Translations under genes and position numbers: made by a program | Notes under the pieces: generated by a model | Seen by the model: only the letters and a program-made list of their open reading frames with translations | Database searches by the model: none | What the model was told of the DNA's origin: nothing | Part shown: positions 7,381-9,684 of the stretch, in pieces | Layout of the letters: each line of letters opens with the position of its first letter | Numbering within the stretch: position 1 is the stretch's first letter | Assembly: GCF_049615385.1 (NCBI RefSeq) | Contig: NZ_JBMZFL010000038.1 | DNA length: 9,684 bases | Source: Aequoribacter sp049615385 | GTDB taxonomy: Bacteria; Pseudomonadota; Gammaproteobacteria; Pseudomonadales; Halieaceae | Direction: 5' to 3' (one strand)

Positions 7381-8544
7381 TCATAGCATGGGTTCGTCGC
7401 CGCTTAATCCAAATTCTGGCCAGGCGCCGTGAATGTGGGTTTGGCAATTGCCGTAGCCTATGGCTCTCTGCTCTAGGTCAGTGACTTTGATAATGCAGTC
7501 TCTAAATTGGCCGTAACGCTTGATCGTGTCAAGGTCTGATGTGTCTGCCACGTAATCACCGTCTAAGTGAAACTCTCCGCGCCAACTGCCATGGTATTTG
7601 CCGTCGCCGCCATGGTAGTGCCCAGCCCCTAGGTAAAAACCCAGATCGCCGACCGATTCGAACTCCAGTGTTCGCGTGCAGCCGTCGGACAGTCCCAGTT
7701 TAAACGAGCCGCTTTTCAGCCGCTTAGTGGGGGAGTCAAAATTTAGGATTGGCTCTAGATGAATAACTTTACTGTCTTGACCGTTGAGAGTCTCGAAACC
7801 ACCTTGAATGCGCTCTTGCTTGAAGCCGCCTCCCGCGAACGCCAAGTAGTAGTGATGAAAGGCATAATGGCTACCGTCGGCTCGTGTAAAGACGATTGGG
7901 TTCCAGATGGCAAGGACTTGCGGAATTAAGTGGTGGATGTCTGGCTCTAAATCGCTTGCGGGTACACCCACCATCGGTCTAACGCCCCACGAGTGATCGC
8001 GAGTGCAAATCCAATCGTTTGAATCGATGACGTGTCGCTCACCGTTAATGCTAAGCCAACCCCTAGCAGTACCTGATTGATGGTATCGAATTTGATCGGT
8101 TGCGCGTCTGAATCCGTGCATGTCGCGGCGGTCTTCCCGATCTTCCACAACACAAGCTGCGACATGCTCGAACACAATATCAAAAGCGATGGGTTGTGCG
8201 TCATTGGGCTCTAAAAAAATCCGGATTTTCTTGAGAGGTTCTACAACTTCGTACCCCATCGGGCCGACGTTAATACTATCTGGGTCGGTGTGCAATGCTC
8301 GGCTACCGCGCACGGTCCACTGCGCTTTGCCCTGTGCAATGCCAGCATAGGCGTCGACCACATTGCGGTTGGTGTATTTTCCGAAGCCAAACGCTATCTG
8401 AAGGCTACCGTCTTTGGCGGCCGCCATACCGCAAATTTTTTCTGTCCACGCGGGGTCACTTTGTCCGACGCTTGCGAAGGTGTCGACGATCTGATGGTTA
8501 AAATACTCATCGCTGGGAAGTAGCGGGGCGATTGAACCTGACAT
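7381..8544 (-). CDS. Conserved protein with RDHSWG motif (possible lipocalin-like / DUF7064-7065 type)
   Basis: A 387-aa protein with no signal peptide or membrane segment. The sequence is rich in beta-strand-like alternation with many Trp, Tyr and Gly residues. The N-terminal half (about 10-130) runs LQIAFGFGKYTNRNVVDAYAG and FDIVFEHVAA. The centre contains DWICTRDHSWGVRPMVG (177-193), the most distinctive segment; similar RDHSWG segments occur in AttH/CrtC-like double-barrel lipocalin proteins and, as I recall, in proteins labelled DUF7064/DUF7065. The C-terminal part (about 220-375) contains HYAFHHYYLAF and GAGHYHGGDGKYHGSWRGEFH, where the His-rich stretch could bind metal or a ligand. No catalytic function can be assigned. 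AAGGA about 9 nt before the ATG is a good SD. It is the first gene of the minus-strand pair with the CHK-like kinase, suggesting it handles the same compound. A carotenoid-hydratase-like activity is possible but unproven. Confidence 0.75.
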   Translation of the reverse strand: MSGSIAPLLPSDEYFNHQIVDTFASVGQSDPAWTEKICGMAAAKDGSLQIAFGFGKYTNRNVVDAYAGIAQGKAQWTVRGSRALHTDPDSINVGPMGYEVVEPLKKIRIFLEPNDAQPIAFDIVFEHVAACVVEDREDRRDMHGFRRATDQIRYHQSGTARGWLSINGERHVIDSNDWICTRDHSWGVRPMVGVPASDLEPDIHHLIPQVLAIWNPIVFTRADGSHYAFHHYYLAFAGGGFKQERIQGGFETLNGQDSKVIHLEPILNFDSPTKRLKSGSFKLGLSDGCTRTLEFESVGDLGFYLGAGHYHGGDGKYHGSWRGEFHLDGDYVADTSDLDTIKRYGQFRDCIIKVTDLEQRAIGYGNCQTHIHGAWPEFGLSGDEPML

Positions 8545-8591
8545 TGGCTATCCTTGGGTGTTTTATTTATCCCCCGAGATTGCCGCTGAAT

Positions 8592-8607
8592 GGATGCAAA
8601 TGCATCC
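8592..8607. promoter_or_regulatory. Short palindrome upstream of the 387-aa protein gene, possible operator
   Basis: GGATGCA and TGCATCC form a perfect 7-bp inverted repeat around AA. It lies 48 bp upstream of the ATG at 8544, a plausible position for a regulator site. There is no T-run, so it is not a terminator. No second copy was seen elsewhere in the window. Confidence 0.35.
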
Positions 8608-8630
8608 GCTATTTGGCTTATATGCGCCCT

Positions 8631-8660
8631 AAAACAAAAAAAGCACCCCGAAGGATGCTT
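8631..8660 (-). terminator. Rho-independent terminator with UUCG tetraloop
   Basis: Read on the minus strand, AAGCATCC pairs with GGGTGCTT (8 bp including one G-U wobble) around the loop TTCG. The hairpin is followed by TTTTTGTTTT, which together with the last two stem bases gives seven T's. This is a textbook intrinsic terminator for leftward transcription. The only thing immediately upstream on that strand is the tRNA-3'-end-like repeat (8696-8669), 8 nt away. In the plus direction the hairpin is weaker (a C/A mismatch) but is followed by TTCTTGTTT. Confidence 0.8.
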
Positions 8661-8668
8661 TTCTTGTT

Positions 8669-8696
8669 TGGCGGTGGGCCAGGGATTGATTCGAGC
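8669..8696. repeat. 28-bp direct repeat, copy 1 (tRNA 3'-end-like on the minus strand)
   Basis: Begins TGGCGGTGGG and ends ATTCGAGC; identical over 28 bp to 9601-9628, with no extension of identity on either side. On the minus strand it ends in GCCCACCGCCA, like an acceptor strand with discriminator G plus CCA, preceded by TCGAATC as in a T-loop. Compared with a real T-arm there are 4 extra nt (GATT duplicated). It most resembles the 3' end of tRNA-Ser, but no cloverleaf exists upstream. Confidence 0.85.
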
Positions 8697-8765
8697 CGAC
8701 TGGCTTGGGTGAACTTCTTCAACGTTTGTTCTTTGGCTTGATAGGTACCATCCAATGAAAATCTA

Positions 8766-8793
8766 ACGAGCAGCACTCCATTTAGCTGCGCGT
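8766..8793. repeat. Imperfect dyad upstream of the toxin-antitoxin promoter
   Basis: ACGAGCAGC (8766-8774) and GCTGCGCGT (8785-8793) are inverted copies with one mismatch around a 10-nt loop. It sits 8 bp upstream of the -35 hexamer, so it may be an operator or only a chance stem. Confidence 0.3.
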
Positions 8794-8801
8794 AATGTTC
8801 C

Positions 8802-8838
8802 TTGACCAGACCAGTTAACGGGTGCTATTAATGGTGCC
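8802..8838 (+). promoter_or_regulatory. Probable sigma-70 promoter and autorepression site of the toxin-antitoxin pair
   Basis: TTGACC (8802-8807, 5 of 6 consensus) and TATTAA (8826-8831, 4 of 6) are separated by 18 bp. The -10 lies inside an imperfect palindrome: GGTGCT (8821-8826) and GGTGCC (8833-8838) flank a symmetric ATTAAT centre. Phd/YefM antitoxins usually repress their own operon by binding palindromes over the promoter, so this is the likely operator. The antitoxin SD, GAGGT (8850-8854), follows. Confidence 0.55.
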
Positions 8839-8861
8839 AAATCGTTGTCGAGGTAAAAACT

Positions 8862-9131
8862 ATGCAAGTGAAGTTTTCCGAGGATGTCATTCCGCTATCA
8901 GACCTGAAGGTGAATCCCGGAAAGGTGGTGAGTCGAGCGCAAGATTCGCATCGCCCAATCCTGCTTACCAGCCGTGGCCGCGGTGTCGCTGTTGTCCAAG
9001 GACTTGAGGATTATGAGAGAACTGCAGAGGAATTGCGGTTTGTAAAAGCGGTAGCGCAGGGGCTTTTGGATGTTCGCGAAGGTAATACCGTATCGTTGGA
9101 GGAGGCCAAGACAACGTTAGGTCTCAAGTAG
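8862..9131 (+). CDS. Type II toxin-antitoxin system antitoxin, Phd/YefM family
   Basis: An 89-aa protein. Residues 5-52 (FSEDVIPLSDLKVNPGKVVS, then RPILLTSRGRGVAVVQGLEDYE) match the Phd/YefM N-terminal DNA-binding and dimerisation domain: the SDLK..PGKVV motif, the strand PILLTSRGRGVAVV and the LEDYE helix. The C-terminal part (53-89) is helical and charged and would wrap around the toxin. Known role: neutralises the partner toxin by direct binding and represses the operon. SD GAGGT lies 7 nt before the ATG. An earlier in-frame start was not seen; a longer frame from about 8822 is in another reading frame and is a shadow. The stop TAG is directly followed by the toxin ATG, so the two are translationally coupled. 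Confidence 0.92.
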   Translation: MQVKFSEDVIPLSDLKVNPGKVVSRAQDSHRPILLTSRGRGVAVVQGLEDYERTAEELRFVKAVAQGLLDVREGNTVSLEEAKTTLGLK

Positions 9132-9431
9132 ATGGAACTATGTATCGCACTGTCAGCGCTCGAAGACTTGAAGTCTATTAAGACGTATTACACAGAGCAA
9201 GGCGCGCCGCACGTGGGTGATGATTTCATGACGGCAATTTTGGAGCATTGCGAAATGCTTCAAACCCACCCTGATATGGGTCGTGTTGTTCCCGAATTTA
9301 ACCAGGATCATATTCGAGAATTGATTCACGCCCCATTCCGGGCTGTTTACCTTAGACAAGCTAAGGAGGTTGTACTCGTGCGAGTCTGGCGAAGTGAAAG
9401 GCAGCTCGAATTACCAGAAAACGAAACATAA
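9132..9431 (+). CDS. Type II toxin-antitoxin system toxin, RelE/ParE family
   Basis: A 99-aa protein, typical length for the superfamily. It shows two N-terminal helices (SALEDLKSIKTYYTEQGAPHVGDDFMTAILEHCEML, residues 8-43), HPDMGRVVPEF (46-56), IRELIHAPFRAVYLRQ (61-76) and the closing strand EVVLVRVWRSER (79-90). The FRAVY and VRVWRSER strands with their Arg residues are the conserved core; RelE-type members cleave mRNA on the ribosome, whereas ParE-type members poison gyrase. The LIHAPFRAVY form is more ParE-like, but the activity cannot be settled by eye. The start immediately follows the antitoxin stop with zero gap, and AGG 10 nt upstream lies inside the antitoxin gene. The frame is intact, so the toxin is presumably active and held in check. 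Confidence 0.9.
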   Translation: MELCIALSALEDLKSIKTYYTEQGAPHVGDDFMTAILEHCEMLQTHPDMGRVVPEFNQDHIRELIHAPFRAVYLRQAKEVVLVRVWRSERQLELPENET

Positions 9432-9560
9432 CAAGTCCACGCAGCGTAAGGTTACTTATGCACCGTCTTCCAGAAGTCATGCAAGCGATGAATGGGTGGT
9501 CGGAGAAGCGTAAAGTGTAGTGGTGGGGCAGTTGCGCGAGCTGTTGTTCGGGGACTGTTT
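9432..9560 (+). other. Downstream flank of the toxin gene with a possible 20-codon micro-ORF
   Basis: No recognisable gene. ATG 9458 to TAG 9520 would encode 20 residues (MHRLPEVMQAMNGWSEKRKV) and is preceded by AAGG at 6 nt spacing. The SD-like site is the only support; it may be a remnant of a larger gene or chance. Confidence 0.15.
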
Positions 9561-9596
9561 TGGCGTACTAACTGATGTGTGCCAGTTAGTACGCCA
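9561..9596. repeat. Perfect 14-bp inverted repeat (stem-loop)
   Basis: TGGCGTACTAACTG (9561-9574) and CAGTTAGTACGCCA (9583-9596) are perfectly complementary around the 8-nt loop ATGTGTGC. There is no T-run on either side long enough for a standard terminator, though TTT precedes and AAA follows. It ends 4 bp before repeat copy 2. It lies 129 bp after the toxin stop and could still stabilise or end the toxin-antitoxin transcript. Confidence 0.75.
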
Positions 9597-9600
9597 TAAA

Positions 9601-9628
9601 TGGCGGTGGGCCAGGGATTGATTCGAGC
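9601..9628. repeat. 28-bp direct repeat, copy 2
   Basis: Identical to 8669-8696 and in the same orientation. As with copy 1, a hairpin lies just beyond its TGG end (the CCA end on the minus strand). The sequence on its other side differs from copy 1. Confidence 0.85.
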
Positions 9629-9684
9629 TGCGTTGCCTCCGCGGCTCTCACCCTGCGGGCGCCGTCGCTTCGCTCCCGCGTCCA
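9629..9684. other. GC-rich, hairpin-prone sequence at the right edge
   Basis: These 56 bp are much richer in GC than the rest of the window and contain CCGCGG, short GCTTCGC-type dyads and GCGGG/CCCGC arms around 9654-9678. No reading frame or RNA gene could be recognised. It may be part of a longer dispersed repeat that starts with the 28-bp unit; the window ends inside it. Confidence 0.4.

Larger units (their letters stand above)
8545..8861. other. 317-bp intergenic region upstream of both the minus-strand pair and the toxin-antitoxin pair
   Basis: No gene is seen here. From left to right it holds the upstream region of the 8544 gene with a short palindrome (8592-8607), a terminator hairpin (8631-8660), the first copy of the 28-bp repeat (8669-8696), about 70 bp without recognisable structure, an imperfect dyad (8766-8793) and the toxin-antitoxin promoter (8802-8831). 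A promoter for the minus-strand pair must lie within about 8545-8630, but no convincing -35/-10 pair was found; TATAAG (minus strand, 8622-8617) is a lone -10-like hexamer. Confidence 0.6.
8669..9628. mobile_element. Candidate toxin-antitoxin cassette bracketed by 28-bp direct repeats
   Basis: Two exact 28-bp repeats in the same orientation enclose a promoter, a Phd/YefM-type antitoxin, a RelE/ParE-type toxin and a 14-bp hairpin; the repeat unit spacing is 932 bp. No integrase or transposase lies inside. The arrangement fits a small non-autonomous insertion at a tRNA-like attachment sequence, or recombination between dispersed repeats of a family that occurs elsewhere in the genome. The window cannot distinguish these. 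Confidence 0.35.

Noticed and set aside
8532..8741. Plus-strand 69-codon frame across the intergenic region
   Set aside because: It runs through the terminator and the 28-bp repeat and has no SD; it is a chance frame.
9425..9600. Integron attC site after the toxin gene (ATAACAAGTC start, TAAC/GTTA arms in the hairpin)
   Set aside because: The core sites do not fit RYYYAAC/GTTRRRY, the hairpin is perfect rather than having the extrahelical bases of attC, and no matching core precedes the antitoxin.
9601..9684. A complete tRNA gene on the minus strand ending in CCA
   Set aside because: The 3' end looks tRNA-like, but the 5' side does not pair with the acceptor GCCCACC, there is no D-arm or anticodon arm, and the T-arm carries 4 extra nt.
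1..9684. CRISPR array, prophage or transposase genes
   Set aside because: No regularly spaced repeats were seen, and no frame resembles a phage structural protein, integrase or transposase.

Overview
The window looks like a chromosomal segment of a free-living, probably marine, gammaproteobacterium. The basis is moderate GC, an ArfB of the E. coli type, a GlpD-like dehydrogenase and an accessory set (DUF1214 proteins, Sulfotransfer_3-type sulfotransferase, ecdysteroid-kinase-like phosphotransferase) that I associate with OM60/NOR5 (Halieaceae)-like bacteria. The lineage is inferred from protein flavour only; no rRNA or marker gene is present.

Layout. (1) 1-1095, minus: the N-terminal 365 codons of an FAD-dependent glycerol-3-phosphate dehydrogenase, cut by the left edge. 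(2) 1096-1239: divergent intergenic region. (3) 1240-3243, plus: a two-gene unit, an exported DUF1214-like protein followed after 9 nt by a Crp/Fnr-type regulator. (4) 3227-3649, minus: ribosome-rescue factor ArfB, overlapping the regulator tail-to-tail by 17 bp. (5) 3823-6257, plus: a second, non-exported DUF1214-like protein overlapping by 4 nt a sulfotransferase. (6) 8544-6276, minus: a two-gene unit, a 387-aa protein with an RDHSWGVRP motif followed by a CHK/EcKL-like kinase; this unit converges on the sulfotransferase. (7) 8545-9684: an accessory tail with a UUCG terminator, an exact 28-bp direct repeat in two copies about 0.93 kb apart, and between them a Phd/YefM-RelE/ParE toxin-antitoxin pair, then a perfect 14-bp hairpin and a GC-rich end.

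How the genes may work together. Blocks 3, 5 and 6 bring together two DUF1214 paralogues, a local Crp-like regulator with altered effector- and DNA-contact residues, an enzyme family that transfers sulfuryl groups, one that phosphorylates small hydroxylated molecules, and a lipocalin-like protein of unknown role. The simplest inference is a locus for modifying or catabolising a lipophilic hydroxylated compound (sterol, terpenoid or aromatic alcohol); no substrate can be read from the sequence. GlpD and ArfB are housekeeping genes that happen to flank or interrupt it.

The toxin-antitoxin module bracketed by tRNA-3'-end-like repeats is the best candidate for a recently acquired or mobile piece. 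All functional assignments come from motifs and recalled family features; no search was run.
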